From Adineta ricciae (taxonomy: Eukaryota; Rotifera; Eurotatoria; Adinetida; Adinetidae), in the NCBI GenBank assembly GCA_905250025.1, contig CAJNOJ010000018.1, positions 310,001 to 374,000 on the forward strand: a stretch of DNA of 64,000 bases, given 5' to 3'. Positions 51,318-64,000 of this stretch are shown here, one piece after another (position 1 is the stretch's first letter; every line of letters starts with the position of its first letter). The notes under the pieces are model-generated. The model did not search any database. It saw only the letters and a program-made list of their open reading frames with translations, and was not told where the DNA came from. Position numbers and translations under genes: made by a program.

Positions 51318-52743
51318 TTAATTGTCCACACTACTGTATAGTCCATTTGTTGAAATTCGTCCGTGATCGTCATCATCGTTGTCATTTTGTTCACATGATT
51401 CGGAATAGATTTTGAACAGAGTGGAAACGAGAGTGTTCATAAGAACATCACTTGTATTCTGAGCAATTATTCGAAGAACGAGTGCACCATCTCGTCCCAA
51501 GTACTCGTTGATGAATCTGTTTCGTTCGTGTTTTTCTACTTTCAAGTTATCCTTATTTAAATATTTATGAAGAAATTGGGAACCGAAACGACTATAAACT
51601 ATCATAGACGATAATATGAACGATAGACATGTTAGACCAGTTAGAAATATAAGCCATGCCCATAGAATCATAAAAATGAGCTCATTGAATAAATTTATTG
51701 GCAGATTGCATTGCACTACCCTAGAATAGAGAGTTTCACTTGAGAAATCAGCGTTCGAAAATGGATTTTACATTCGATGTTGATTCGAGCCAAGTTGCCG
51801 TATCATAAAATCGCACATGACAACGCGTGGAAACCATTTTGAATCATTCGGTTCGATATTGGCTTTTCTGTGAATAATCGTCGTGATTTTGACTAACCAT
51901 TCATAACCAAAATTAAGAAAAGAAAACTGCAAAAACTGCGTTAACAAACTGAATTGATAGATGCAATTTAACATATAAAGTAATTTCACAAACAGATATA
52001 AGGTACAAAGAGAATTTTCTAAAAATAGATAGCAGAATTTCGAAGAATCAATCCGTTTCGTTCTTACGACGTAAAAATGAACATTGAACTAAATTTTCAA
52101 GATGTGGATTCAATCTATGCTGGCGGAAAGTATGTTTTGAGCAATTATACTTCAACGATGTATGAATCTGTGATGCTGCTTTTTTAATATCTGCTTCGGA
52201 GTTTCGTTTGCTGATTTGAATCAGTAAACGAAGATCAAAACCTATTGATCGACCTGCATTTCGCCTAAAAACGTTCGTTGTTGTGCTTTTACTTTCAAAA
52301 CTCAATTCATTTACCAAAGCATATGCGGTGCGTAGAATAGAACAGCCAGAACAATCAACATATAGGGAATAAATTGATAATAGGCTACGTGAAATTCTGG
52401 GTTATGTGTATGTTGAGGAATGATTGGTCGATCGGCTTCTAAATAGTATGTGCCTTTCAACCAACATATACTATTTGTATAACTAATTTGTGGTCCGGAG
52501 TAGTGTGCTGGAGTCCAACAAGAAATCGGATTTCTATCGAATGAAAAGAAAACGATATAAATTTATAATACATTGCTCTATTGTTGTTCTTTCCTACCCA
52601 ACAAATTGTTTAGCACTAATAAATGTAATGGATATGACCAAAAGTACAACTGTGTACCGATGATTGAGTCTATCAGTCAGATCATCGTCAGTTTTATGCA
52701 ATTGGCCAACTTGTTCAAATACTTTTGCAAACGATGAAGCCAT
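51318..52743 (-). CDS. Innexin (gap-junction channel) 2
   Basis: The start MASSFAKVFEQVGQLHKTDD leads into DRLNHRYTVVLLVISITFIS (helix 1), then PISCWTPAHYSGPQISYTNS and ICWLKGTYYL with the first-loop cysteines. Further on are AYYQFIPYML (signature, helix 2), a cytoplasmic loop RNAGRSIGFDLRLLIQISKR, helix 3 LFVKLLYMLNCIYQFSLLTQ, the second loop VVMCDFMIRQLGSNQH..VQCNLPIN and helix 4 MILWAWLIFLTGLTCLSFIL. The tail ends DDDDHGRISTNGLYSSVDN. About six exons. The second-loop motif is split by an intron between QH and VQC. Length about 410 residues. It is closer in the second loop to innexin 1 than to innexin 3. Confidence 0.9.
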
Positions 52744-53876
52744 GATTACTCTAAAGAATGCCTTGCTGTTTTTTTTTACAAAGACCTGTTACACATGATA
52801 ATGATGCACAAATGAGAAAGAAACGAATACAAGGTTGATACGTGACTCTCCTAGTAATAAGTCAAAGTATTTGCATAGAAGAAATGATACGTGGTAAGTC
52901 AGTTAGCTTCAAATTGTATCTTTAACTCTGTTGAATTCTAGGTGTCAAAATTGAATCACTAGCGTGTTGAATAAAAGATTGTGTAGTATATGCGTATGTG
53001 TGTTTGTTTTATTGAAAGATTCTCCCGAGAATTGGATGTTCTTCTCGATGAATGTGTTCTTTTCTTGATTAAAATTATTAATGAAATATATCAGGTTCAA
53101 ACGAAGACATCTATCACATGGAAGAATGGAACTATTGCATTGGAAATAAGTTAGTGTCGATGAGCAGAACATCTCTTCTACTTATGATCAATTATTCTAA
53201 TTTCAACGAGAAAGAATTAGCATGTCTACTCGAAAACACTTTTTTTGTATTAGATTGAAGCTAAAAAGGGCATGAAATTATTTTACATTACAATGTCAAC
53301 TCAAATTTCTTATTTAATAATTCAAATAATTACTTCCTTAAAAAAGCGAAGGAGCGAAGAGAAGAGTTAAATAACTGTAAAAATGAATGTTTCATAGACA
53401 GTCTATTTATTATCAAAGATTTATTTCATTGAAATTCCCCTGACATACATCGATCTGGATGTGTAGGATCGGTCGAAGTGCTGTTAGATGACACGAGACA
53501 AGACAGAGATTGCTTGCGACGACAAGTTTCTTTTCTACATCATTACTTGAACAGCAGCAAAAGAATAAACTAAACAAAGACATTTATGACGATAGAACAA
53601 TTCATCATAATGAAGTGGAAGAGAGAACAAGAAGCCGGTTCATTTAATTGTTCTCAAGTGAATAGATGTATGAAAACTTAGATTTGAATCCATCTCTCGC
53701 TGAATGAACGCATGTGAAAAGGAGAGAAGGAAAGAAAAACGAGAGAAAGACATATACTTGTGAAATCTCTAGAGTGCTTTGAAAATAGATAGGAGAGAGA
53801 GAGAGAAGAGTATGTGCTGAATAATTGAGCATGCAAGCACATAACTAGCAGTCGAGCAAGTCAATTGCCAACAGAA
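52744..53876. other. Shared upstream region of innexins 2 and 3
   Basis: The two innexins diverge from this 1.1 kb stretch, so both promoters should lie here. No coding sequence or named element was recognised. Confidence 0.5.
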
Positions 53877-55113
53877 ATGATGTCAGGCTATTTTAAACGA
53901 CCCTATCCGAGGTAAAGAACTTTGATTTTGGTCAGTGATAGTTTGTAATTCGATCTGTTTGTAAATTAGATTTGACATTTATGCCATTCTGCGTTATTAC
54001 AGTGGCTTTGGTCGATACGATGATGATTTTGTTGATCGATTGTCTCGACATTATTCTGTATTTATCTTTTCCATATTCGTTTTAATCGTTTCTTCAGTTC
54101 AGTTTGTTGGAAAACCAATATCATGTTTTACTCCAGCTTCATTTACTGATGCTCATATAATCTATGCTGATTTTGTCTGTTGGATCTCGGATACATATTT
54201 CGTTTCGATTGACGCTGAAATACCAGAAATCGATCATACAGAAACAAGACAAGGTTCGCAAACGATACGCTTTTATCAATACGTTCCATTTATACTAATG
54301 TTACAAACGTTCGGATTCTTCTTCCCAGGGTTTTGCTGGCGAAGTGGGTCAGCACGTCTTGGAATGTCTTTACAGAAACATTTAGATCAACTTCATATGA
54401 GTCGTCGATCACTAGCTGAACCATTCATTTATCGCCGACAAATGATACGCAATGTTGCTATTCGTCTTGACCAATATTTTCGTAAACGTCCAAAAGCCAA
54501 AACGGCCAAATTAACTATATTTTATATGTTCATCAAATTCATCTATTTAATCAACATTATCGTTCAATTATTCAGTCTGCATTATTTCATGAAATTCGAT
54601 TTTGATATCAAAGATTTGCTTCGACGTTTTCTTATATACAGTAACACCGTACGTCACGCGTCATTGCAATTTCCAACCAATGTTCTATGTGACTTCATTG
54701 TTCGTTTTCTTGGCAAAAATAAACACCGACATACGGTTCAATGCGTTCTACCAATCAACGTTTTCAATGAGAAAATCTTCATTTTCGCTTATCTATGGCT
54801 GCTATTATTACTCTTTTGCGCCGTTTACAATCTGTTTGTACAATGGATGTTGTTCCTCGTATTTCCGGACAACATGTTCGAGACACGCCGTCGCGTTCGT
54901 CGAACGTTGTCGAAATTTTCCTTGAATGAAAATGAAGAAAACGACATGATTGAAATTTATGAATACCAATCGATTACGAAAGGTTTCAGTGAACGTTATC
55001 TCCAATGTGATGGAATTGTTGTTATGCGGCTATTAACTATGAATATCGATTTAGTGACCATGAATGATTTACTGGATGATCTTTGGGAACTATACAAACT
55101 TGATCCGTTGTGA
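53877..55113 (+). CDS. Innexin (gap-junction channel) 3, nearly intronless
   Basis: Exon 1 (53877-53911) encodes MMSGYFKRPYPR and joins in phase over a 91 bp intron to exon 2 (54003-55113), giving 381 residues. It has helix 1 HYSVFIFSIFVLIVSSVQFV, first-loop cysteines in PISCFTPASF..DFVCWISD, helix 2 with YQYVPFILMLQTFGFFFPGF (the usual YYQW is altered to FYQY), helix 3 FIKFIYLINIIVQLFSLHYF, second loop VLCDFIVRFLGKNKHRHTVQ followed by CVLPIN, and helix 4. Cysteines are kept in pairs. The middle and C-terminus are much diverged from its two neighbours, so it is an older or faster-changing copy. The use of one long exon contrasts with innexins 1 and 2. Confidence 0.92.
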
Positions 55114-55533
55114 ATCGATATGAAAGTTTGAAAAACATGTATCTTTCTAAATGATAGAAATACACATTCGTTTCGAAATATTTCATATAGATCTTTCTTG
55201 ATTTTGTCTGAAAGACAACAAACCGTGCATTATTTTCTTCATATCGGTTTTAAAGCAGCTACAAAAAATTGCATGATCAACAATGTTTCGACTACTTCAA
55301 TCAAAAAATGTGTGACAGAAAAGAAAAGAGAACGAAGTTAATTTTGTAAGAAACGAATAAAGAAGAGCAAAGAGATGAGAAAACGTGATAAACTGCAGTT
55401 CTATTTGTACAAGGCAGACGCTGACAGACATATACATTTCTCTATTCGTGTTTTGTGTGTTGGTTTAGCACATAAAGGACAAAGAAGAAGAAGAAAAAGA
55501 GAGTTCAGTATTGGTTTCCCGAAAAAGAAAGTC
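55114..55533. other. Intergenic, convergent 3' ends
   Basis: Between innexin 3 (+) and SLMAP (-). A+T-rich with GA tracts; no coding signal. Confidence 0.5.
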
Positions 55534-58260
55534 TCACCATGATAAAAGACAAAAGAAAAGAAAGAAAATGAGCAAATAACATGAAAGAAAAAAACAGAGA
55601 TAAACACTAAGTAATTGATTATGTTCACTCTGTTTCGAGACAATCGATTTTGATAATTGCTTGAGTTCGAGTTGTTGCTGTTCAATTAATTGATCATTAT
55701 CATTCGTTTGTTTCGTCGAGCGCTGTTTTAATTGAACAAGTTCATCACGTATTGAATCGTACTCAGATGTTAAAGAACGATAACGTTCTTCTTCACTTCG
55801 TTGTGCATCTTCCATAGAAGCTAGCCGCTCTAAAACAAGAAATCTTCTCTCTTGAATCTTGTTTACTTCTCCCGACGTTACCTTTAGTTGCATTTAAGTT
55901 TTCACGAAGTAATTCTAATTGATTTTGAGCTTCGATTAGTTTCAAATCATCTAGATAAACGTTCAAATTTCTTGTTGTGTTTAGTGTTAATTGACTTACT
56001 TTCAGTGTTTGTATCTTTTACTGGTGATACTTCACTAAGGAGAGGAATCGTAGAAGAAGAAGAAGGAGTCGCTAGTTCTTGTTCATCTGTGTTAATAACA
56101 TTATCAACGTTTGATTGATCTAAAATAGAGAATGAGAGTTAGGTCAATTATAAATCTCTTCGAATACTGACTGTTTTCTTGTTCAACTTCTTCTTCTTTG
56201 TGATTATGATTTGAAATTGCATCGGTATGAACTGTTGGAATGATTGTTTGACGTTGATGATTAGTTTCTTGTTCTTCAGGTGAACTCGAAGATCGATTTG
56301 GTTTTTCTGATCCGTTATCATCAATCGGATTTGAATTTTCATCAAGATTATTTGAATGTTCGTTATTTACAATAAGTTCTAGAAAGCAATTATAAATTTT
56401 CGATTTCGAATGAGAGATTTTTCGATGGTAACACACCTTTCGATGTGGATTGTACTTGAAATCGACCGTGTGTTTCAATACTATTCACACCGTTCTAAAA
56501 TAGTTTATTCTCACGTTAGGAAAGGATATTTCGACAATCTCAAGATTACCTGATGAATTTCTTCGGCATTGTTATTCAGCAGAGCTTTTTGTTGTTGTTG
56601 TTGCTGTTGCGCTTGTAATTCTTCCAGTTGATGCATTCTCTGGTAATAAGTTTCGAATTCGATCTGTATCCGTTGTCGTTCATTTTCCAGATCAGCACAT
56701 CGAGTTTGTGAATCCTGAAGAATCAAATCAATCTGTGTTCTAACAAGAATGAATCAATTCTGTACTCTATGTTTGAGTTCGAAGTCAGCGAGTCGAGAAC
56801 GTTGTTCATCGAGAGATTCGACAAGTTGTTGAATTTCCTGTTTATGTTGTTCGGATTGTTCTACAAATCGTTTCAGTTCATTTTGAGCCATTTGCAATGA
56901 GCATTCTAAAGATTTACTACGACTAATCGCATCTGCTCTCTCCAGTATTGCTTTCTCGAGTTTTTCCTGCAAGAGAAAACCTCATTAGAGATCAACAAAG
57001 CATTTCACAGTCATATTCTTACTTTTAATTCTTTCTCAAATCTAGTGTGTGATTGTTTTAATTGGACTATCTCTTGTGTTGGAGCATCTTCATTCGGATG
57101 CTTAACAAATGAAATGAATATTAGCGTTTACGTGTTAAAGAAAAACAATACAAATGCTTCGTACTTTAGTATGATAGATACGAATTTGATCTTCCAGTGA
57201 ACTGATACGTGCTAGTAGACGATCTTCATCGATAATGGCTTGCCAACCTTCGTTTGATGCTTGTTGCGTATCACGAATAACTCCCTGCAGATATTCTAGT
57301 TTTTGTTCGAGCATCTGCTCACGATGCATAGCTTCCTAAACGAGAGAGAGAGAGACCGGTTACCCATCGATCTTTCAAAAGAAACTCGAAAGTTTACTTG
57401 AAGATATTGAGCTAATTGATATAAGCTTTGAGTATTGATATCAACTTCTTTAACTTGACCAAACGATCGATCAGTAGGACTAGAGAAGTGCAAAATAAAA
57501 TCTCAGTAAAATATGAAGTCAGGCTTAATTCATTACTTTCGAGGTAGAGCTTCGTTTCCGTCACTATGATAAAGTTTGACTTCAGTAATAATACAATTAT
57601 GAGTAGCTAAAATAAATAAAGCTGGTTGATCAAAGAAAAAACTAAATGCGGCATCTTACTTTTACGATTATTTTCAGTAACATCAACACCAAATTGAACA
57701 ATATCACCAGAGAAGATTTCAAATGGTAAACTTTCTTCATTACATTTACCCAATCGTTGATTATTGACAAATGTACCATTCGAACTTTTTGTATCTTGTA
57801 ACAAAAACTACAAAAGCAAAAATGATTTCCTTCGGTACAGGAAAAAGCTTCGACGACATACTTTGCCGTTTTCATACCACAGTTTGGCGTGTTGACGCGA
57901 GAGAACTTTGCAATCAAAGATCGCGTTGTTTGGAAGAGCTTTCAAACGAGCGACAGCTCGACCAATTTTAACTGCTTCATTTAATGGAATGCAACGTTCT
58001 TGGAACGGATGTGAATTAGGTCGACAACGAAATACACAACAGGGAAAGGACATCTGATTAGATGATAATATGCTAAGTGATTGATGGGATGATGAAGGAG
58101 ACAAACTTCCATTTGTATTCGTCGATGAGTTTAATGATGATGGCGATGAACCATCTTCCATCAATGTTAAAACTAAATCACTCGGATAAATCGAACCATT
58201 GGTATTTTCGAAAAGAAAACACGAGGTCGGTGATGACGAAGACGAATGATTATCCATCAT
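55534..58260 (-). CDS. SLMAP: SLMAP-like FHA / coiled-coil tail-anchored protein
   Basis: The N-terminal 70 residues are Ser-rich. The FHA phosphothreonine-binding domain follows: [39 protein letters not shown] (GR and SRQH motifs) and, in the next exon, [19 protein letters not shown]. Next comes the SLMAP-type segment [16 protein letters not shown] and [20 protein letters not shown]. Long coiled coils follow, such as [20 protein letters not shown], a polyQ patch, an acidic spacer, and [20 protein letters not shown]. The last 26 residues are hydrophobic ([20 protein letters not shown] and on), a tail anchor. SLMAP binds MST1/2 phosphothreonines and recruits the STRIPAK phosphatase complex, restraining Hippo signalling. 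About twelve exons, roughly 690 residues. The anchor is read straight through in the last exon. Confidence 0.88.
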
Positions 58261-58560
58261 CTAATAAGAAAAATAGAAAGACAACATGTCTAGGTTTGTT
58301 TACAAAGCAAATTACTAGAGAACTTTTACATTATCTGATTAATGACCATTTGACAGAAGTAATAAAAGTTGATAGACAAGGATGAATATGCAATGATATT
58401 GAAGATGTCATTAAAGATTTCTTCTTTTGATATAATTAGAAAAAAGTATCATCTAGAAAATCGAAAATCTTCTCTCCTCTCCTCGGAAAAGCAACGTGAA
58501 AAATGAATTCTTTAAAAAAAATCTGAATTGTATACGTAAAAAAAAAGCAATGGATCGGAA

Positions 58561-60988
58561 TCACGAATTATTCAATGCTGACATCGCTGATGTGATAGTC
58601 GGTGCTGAAAGAACTCTTCTTGGAAATCGAAGTTGCACCGTTGGACAATAGCGAGCACGTTCATGTACAACAGGTGCTTTGATCCATTGTTGAGTCTCCA
58701 AATCGAAAAAGTAACCTTCTTGCATGACCATGAACGAGTTTGACGTGTGAAAGACGGAGATATATATCCGACGACTGACAGTACCAAGTGATTGTGGCCA
58801 TGTTTTCGATATAGCACCAGGTATAGACGTTAAGATTGTCCATTGGTCGCTTTGGATATCATAGCTTTCAATTGATAGCATACCGTTGCCATCATCATCG
58901 AAACCGCCGATAGCTAAATGAGGAGAATTTGAGTGAATGCGGAATGGGAAGTCGAGATTCTGTTTACCAAGAATTTTGTTATCGAATACATGAAATGCAT
59001 GAGTTGTGCGAGCATTGAGCATTGATGCACGTCGCTCTATTTGACATTTGTCGATTGAAAAACAATAAAAATCAGCAATTTTTGACCTAGAACGAGCAAA
59101 AATATATTCTTTTCTTTCCTTTTCAGTTCGATAAATATGTTTCACATACCATTGTCCATTTTTTCCACCACCTAAGTATATAAAATTTTCATATGTACAT
59201 GCGGCAAGCGAGGAGAGTTGAGGACTGTCATTCGAAAATAGTTCCCATTGATCATTCTCGATAGAATATCGTTCGATTGTGTTGACATAAATGCGTGTTG
59301 TGCGTTTGAAACCTTCAAATCCGCCCATACTGAAATAAACACGAAAAGAACTCATTCTTTTTACATTCATTTCTACGTTACATATAGATATATTTATCAA
59401 CATGAGCTGCAGCGAAACGCGATCGATCGTGGAGAAGATTTTCTAATTTCATCCATTCACATGTACGTGCTGAAAACCGATAGCATGATTTATATTCTTC
59501 AGACGAGGAGCGTCGTGTTCCAAGTACGTATAAATAATTATTTACAGCTATTGCACTAAATGGATACTAAAACGAAAAAAAAAAGCCATGTTTGGAATGC
59601 TAAATAGTTACAAAACATCTGTCTATCAAGCACAATTATCACGATGAGATCATCGTGTTCCGTAGATTACCGACGAATTCTCATGAGATTTCACTAGATG
59701 AAGTTCTGGACAATCACAAAAAAGTCTATGAATGATTTATAGGACTTTTCTACTAGGAGATACAATGTAATGCATACATAGGTTCATGGCATCATTGTCG
59801 AATTCACCATTTCATAAGTACGAAAAAATGGAAGTGGTTTTAGTCAGATGCAGTTCTACATACTGGATAGTTTTCTTCTAATGGAGCATGACAAAGTGGA
59901 TCCCAACTGTTGGATGCTGTATTCAATGTAAATAATTCAACTTCACCAACAGCCACCAAGACCGATTCGTTTCTTATCTGGCATTGTACATCGTTTAACA
60001 GAGGTTGTCGTTTTGGTAATGCATAATAACAGAGTGCATTTTCAACTAATCTTCTCGATTCTTCATTCAATTTGATCATCTCATGTTGTCGAACGCGATC
60101 ACATAGTTCTTCGGGTGTCATTAGCATAAATCGAATTAATCGAAATAATTCGATAGCATATCGTTCTCTCTCTGTACGTTTGGCTTCAATCCACGCACAA
60201 ATCATTGTAAACAAATCATATTCACTGTACGTTTGCATTTCGATCGTATCACGCGACAATTCTTCACATACTTGCTTGAAGGTTAATTCTTCGAATTGTT
60301 CACGCGCTTGAAACATTAATGAAAGAAAATTCTTCGATATAAACATTCGAACGTATTTGAAGACATTGGTCAACGAATATAAATCTGCTATTTTATATAT
60401 GTCTATACAATTGGTTATCAAACATGAATTAATCAGAAATTTTGAGCAGAGATCAATTGCATTAGGGATTTGTAAATGTGTTGCAGCATGTAATAATTGA
60501 TCAATATTATCAAAAGTGATATGAAGTAAACCAGAATAACAAAAATCAATCATAGATTCGATACCGATCGACGAATTTTCGAAACCTTTCAGTTCGACAT
60601 AATCCGCATGACTTTCACTCATATCGCCTGCAACAAAATACCGAAAGTTATCGTTTATACATGAGAAAACAATGAAGCGAACCATTAAACATGGCTTTGA
60701 AATAGTCGGATGTTGCTATTAAGATGAATTTATGACATCGAAATTGTTTTCCATTAACATCAATACGAAAATCACATGAATCGACATTATCACGCATTGC
60801 TGAAAGCTTCATTAGTAGATTTCGTGCATAATTCGACGTCGTCGTTACACTTGTTCGTGCTGATGTGGCATTTTCAAATAAAAGTAAATTATTATCAAAT
60901 GTCTAGAACAAATATTTGAATAGAAGAAGAAGGAGAAGACAAGTAAATGAATTCTTACACAATATTGCTCACAACTCGAATGGTTCAT
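58561..60988 (-). CDS. Kelch-like protein (BTB-BACK-kelch), Cul3 adaptor type
   Basis: Five exons (60959-60988, 60683-60902, 59864-60627, about 59382-59566, 58561 to about 59328) join in phase. The BTB domain has SCDFRIDVNGKQFRCHKFIL, ATSDYFKAMF and a middle part IDFCYSGLLHITFDNIDQLL. The BACK domain follows (DLYSLTNVFKYVRMFISKNF, EYDLFTMICAWIEAKRTERE). The kelch propeller is weak but visible: LYVLGTRRS, YIYIMGGFEGFKR, NFIYLGGGKNGQWYV and HLAIGGFDDDGNGM. Such proteins bring substrates to Cullin-3 ubiquitin ligases through BTB. Length about 650 residues. The start MNHSSCEQYC is a short exon whose donor and phase fit. The substrate cannot be inferred. Confidence 0.9.
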
Positions 60989-61206
60989 TGATATTCTAAA
61001 ACGCAAAAGTTCTTCTTTTGTTATTTTACTCAATGTCAACAGGAACGAATTACTTACTTAGATTAATTGATCGAACATAATATCGATCAATTGAAATAGG
61101 ACGAAAAAAGTACACTTATTACTACTGTATCTGAAATAAACAGTTATAGAAACAAGATTTTATTTGTGTCCAAGTACAAAATACAACAAAGAAAGGAAAT
61201 AAAGGA

Positions 61207-61560
61207 TTATTCCGCGCTCTGACGATTGGCAATTGCAGATTTCACTCGATCTTCAAGCATATCCATTTCAAAAATCAGATCTTTAATTGCATTTTCCATC
61301 GCATTCACTGCGGAATATTCATGTGAAGCTGTTTGAACACGTAGAATGACTTTATTTTCCAGTGGATGAGGAATTTTATAACCAGCAAAGATAACTTTAG
61401 GATCTTTTAATAATTGCGCACGAAGCATATTGGCTAAGGTATGATCTTCTTTACTGATTGTGAAAACGACAGCATTGGGTACCTTCGAATCTTTTTCAAC
61501 GATGATCTTTCGTTCTCCATCTAATAATAAAAACGATTCGAATGTTGCCGGTGCGTTCAT
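61207..61560 (-). CDS. POLR2J: RNA polymerase II subunit RPB11
   Basis: One exon of 117 residues, full family length. It has [20 protein letters not shown], then [40 protein letters not shown] and [20 protein letters not shown]. The RPB11/RPB3 alpha-like dimerisation motif ([17 protein letters not shown]) is intact. RPB11 pairs with RPB3 to nucleate assembly of RNA polymerase II. There is no intron, which is unusual among its neighbours but plausible for such a short gene. Confidence 0.97.
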   Translation of the reverse strand: MNAPATFESFLLLDGERKIIVEKDSKVPNAVVFTISKEDHTLANMLRAQLLKDPKVIFAGYKIPHPLENKVILRVQTASHEYSAVNAMENAIKDLIFEMDMLEDRVKSAIANRQSAE

Positions 61561-61916
61561 CTAAAAAACGACGAAAATCACGATCAAAACTAACTCTCAA
61601 AATGTTTCAGTAGAATCTCTTCATTGTTTTCTGTTTACACGAACACCAGGATTAGAAAGGAAGAATCTATCTAATACATATATAAGAGTAAGAATAGATA
61701 GAGATAGAAATAAACCAACGCCAGAATAATATATTCGAAATGTACACAAAACTTTACAAAGATGGCTTTTGGGATTTGTAACTACTCATGACTTAGGATG
61801 AAAAATTGGAAGAATAAATGTCTCCTTTTATATTGGCGAGTATTTCGTATAACTGTTACATAGAGAAAATGAACAATGAAAAGGTATAGTGTTTGATTAT
61901 GTGCGTGATTGAATAG
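61561..61916. other. Intergenic
   Basis: Upstream of RPB11 on minus and downstream of the R3HDM4-like gene. It should hold the RPB11 promoter; no named element was seen. Confidence 0.5.
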
Positions 61917-63600
61917 TTAAGATACTGTTTTATTAACATGATTAGAAAGTATATCATTGACAAGTCCAGTTGGATTCATTTGCATGGTTTTAACATATTC
62001 AGATAGTAAAATGATCGGCGGAACGAATTCGATACGACGGTTTTCAACTTGAGTATATCGTTCACCATCACGTGTGAAACCTTTCAACGAAAAAACCAAT
62101 AGGTCATCGAATAAAATAAATGTTGATTCATACTTTTCGAAATCAAATTTAAATATTGACAAACAGCATGAAGCAACATTCGATCGAAAGAATTGTTTAA
62201 ATCTCGTAAATAAACCGAATCGGCATTCTCCTTGAAAAAAGGAATGACATCATCTTCAAACCAACTTATACGATCCTGAAATATAGTTCATTTCACATTT
62301 TTGATAGAACTTTCTTTGAATAGTTACGAAGGGTAGATGATGTCGTTTCAACATGCTCTTGAATGTAGAACGAATATTTGGATCAATACGACGATAGCAT
62401 GTAGTTGCTTCTTCTACCAAAGAAAACCAATATTGAGATCAGATCTTTTATGAAGAATATTACCTTGTAGATGTGCAAGACGTTCACATTGATTATCGTT
62501 AGTCGTCGTACGATTTTCAACAAGTACGAATGATTCCAAAGTGTCATCGCTACTGCAACTATTCGACGTGGTATCGAGCTTGGATTTCTTTTTCTTGCTC
62601 TTCTTATCAGTTGCTAATTTCACAATATGTTCTTGTTGCCGTTCCGGTAATTCAATAAATTCATGCCACACCTAATCAATAGGGAATGATGAGATTTGAT
62701 TTTCGAATTCAACTTCATCTATATCGTTTCTTTCTAATGATTGATTAAGTGATTTTTCTAATACGATCAGCCAAACCAAAGTATGTTCTACTTACACTAA
62801 CTGATAAATGAAAAGGTTTATCAATTATCTCGAAGAAAATTCAAACGAACAGCATTATTCGCATGGACGTATATGATTTTCCAGAGGCGAATGTTCATAT
62901 GAAAATGAACTGCTGTGTTTTCTCATGAAAAGTTTAGTAAAGAATAAAACCCTTGCTTAGAGAGGACCTCTAGTTAAGGAACAAATGAACTGCAAAGTGT
63001 AAAAAAAGCATGAATATAGAGCGAACATGTTGATCGAATCGAAAGCGCTTACTTTCATCTTATTTTTATTCAATAACAATTGTGCAAATGCTGAGATGGT
63101 CGTTTCAACAAGATCGTTGATACTTATTTCAGCAAAATCTTCATCCAAATCTCGAGCAAGGTTCAATAAGAAGCACACTAGAATAATGAAAATAGAGTTG
63201 ATAGAAAGAAGAACAGAGATTTGTAACCAACTATTTTCATGTCGGCGACTTTGTCGATTGCCTTGAGATTTTTTACCGCCGATGTTTTTCACATGTAAAA
63301 TAGGTTTAGGCATTTTCGAAACTGGTTTTTTGACCTTGGGTGTTCGAGTTCTTGTTACAGGAACAGCTGCTGCAACTGTTGCTGGAGCGATTGGATTTTC
63401 TTGCACTTCTTCATCTTCACTCGATGATGATGATGAACCGCTAGAAAAGTTGATTTCAATAATGGATGATTAGTTCGTGTGAACTGTGCATATGTTACTC
63501 ACTCAAAATGATGAGGTTGTAATAATGAATCAATTTGTGCAACTGAATTGACATTTTCATTGTCATGTATGTCGCCTTCGAAATTTTTCAAGATACCCAT
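61917..63600 (-). CDS. R3HDM4: R3HDM4-like protein
   Basis: The first exon MGILKNFEGDIHDNENVNSV joins to a Ser/Glu stretch (GSSSSSSEDEEVQENP), then basic KVKKPVSKMPKPILHVKNI and KKSQGNRQSRRHEN. Next is CFLLNLARDLDEDFAEISIN, then VWHEFIELPERQQEHIVKLA, CYRRIDPNIRSTFKSMLKRH and [20 protein letters not shown]. It ends with ENRRIEFVPPIILLSEYV. The order and spacing match human R3HDM4 (VWNDFM.., [33 protein letters not shown]). The protein has an R3H-like nucleic-acid-binding region in the centre; its cellular role is not well known. One intron (about 62672-63055) is longer than usual. The total is about 390 residues. Confidence 0.85.
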
Positions 63601-64000
63601 CGTGTAATCAAGAAATAGTTTTGTTTTTTTTTCTAGAAAAAATATATGATATGAGGTCAAGAGAAAAGAATGGATTATTTATTTGAAAATAACGACAAAA
63701 TTACGCAAGATACGTATGAATGCGTTGTTTTTCTAAATTGAAACCGGTAGAGGCTGAAGAGAAAGGAATCCATTGAATCTAATTTAATGATTTCTTGTTT
63801 AATCATTAACTAATTCATGTCAAGAGATATCAACAGATAAACAAACACAAACAAACAACTGACAACAAGACCTGTATGTTAAGTATGGTAACATTGAAAG
63901 AACGTCATCTATCAACAACGAGCAATATTGTCGCTAGTTGACGGTGGAATTGACTCGTGTGAGACAAAACTTTCGGTCTATTTAAAGAATGTGCAATTAC
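63601..64000. other. Upstream region of the R3HDM4-like gene
   Basis: 400 bp to the window edge, A+T-rich, likely including the promoter of the minus-strand gene. Nothing coding was recognised. Confidence 0.4.

Overview
This window is nuclear DNA of a small-genome invertebrate animal. Three innexin gap-junction genes, Shab- and Shaw-type potassium channels, a transmembrane collagen and a BTB-kelch gene place it in Metazoa. The DNA is A+T-rich, genes are close together on both strands, and most introns are only about 50-70 bp with plain GT..AG ends. The overall look fits a rotifer, perhaps a bdelloid; the species cannot be proved from this sequence alone.

Layout: 1-1380 is a decayed piggyBac DNA transposon that runs off the left edge. 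After 2.7 kb without a recognisable gene comes a membrane collagen (+, 4100-8259). Next are an ankyrin-repeat protein (-, 8869-10050), a BAG1-like co-chaperone (-, 10457-11408) and a proline-rich protein of unknown function (+, 11950-16283). A Shaw/Kv3 channel (-, 16852-19180) is cut off at an ambiguous base. An intronless Arf-like GTPase (+) follows.

From 21.6 to 35.5 kb the genes are all on the minus strand: a small membrane protein, an amidotransferase-like protein, succinate dehydrogenase iron-sulfur subunit, a very large WD40 protein, and two unrecognised proteins. From 35.9 to 40.3 kb they are on the plus strand: UNC-50, tRNA-Gln(TTG), a DELE1-like Sel1-repeat protein and mitochondrial ribosomal protein L17. 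A gene-poor 4.7 kb leads to a Shab/Kv2 channel (+, 45096-47747), followed by three innexins (-, -, +). The right end holds SLMAP, a kelch-like protein, RNA polymerase II subunit RPB11 and an R3HDM4-like protein, all on minus.

The genes do not form one pathway. Two local themes stand out: excitability and cell coupling (Kv2 beside three innexins) and mitochondrial function (SDHB, DELE1-like, MRPL17). Most exon borders given here were set by hand from splice sites, reading-frame phase and remembered family sequence. No wholly new system was established. The items most worth a second look are the Arf protein with Arg in place of its catalytic Gln, the Shaw gene missing its front half, the possible horizontally acquired amidotransferase-like gene, and the innexin/Kv2 cluster.
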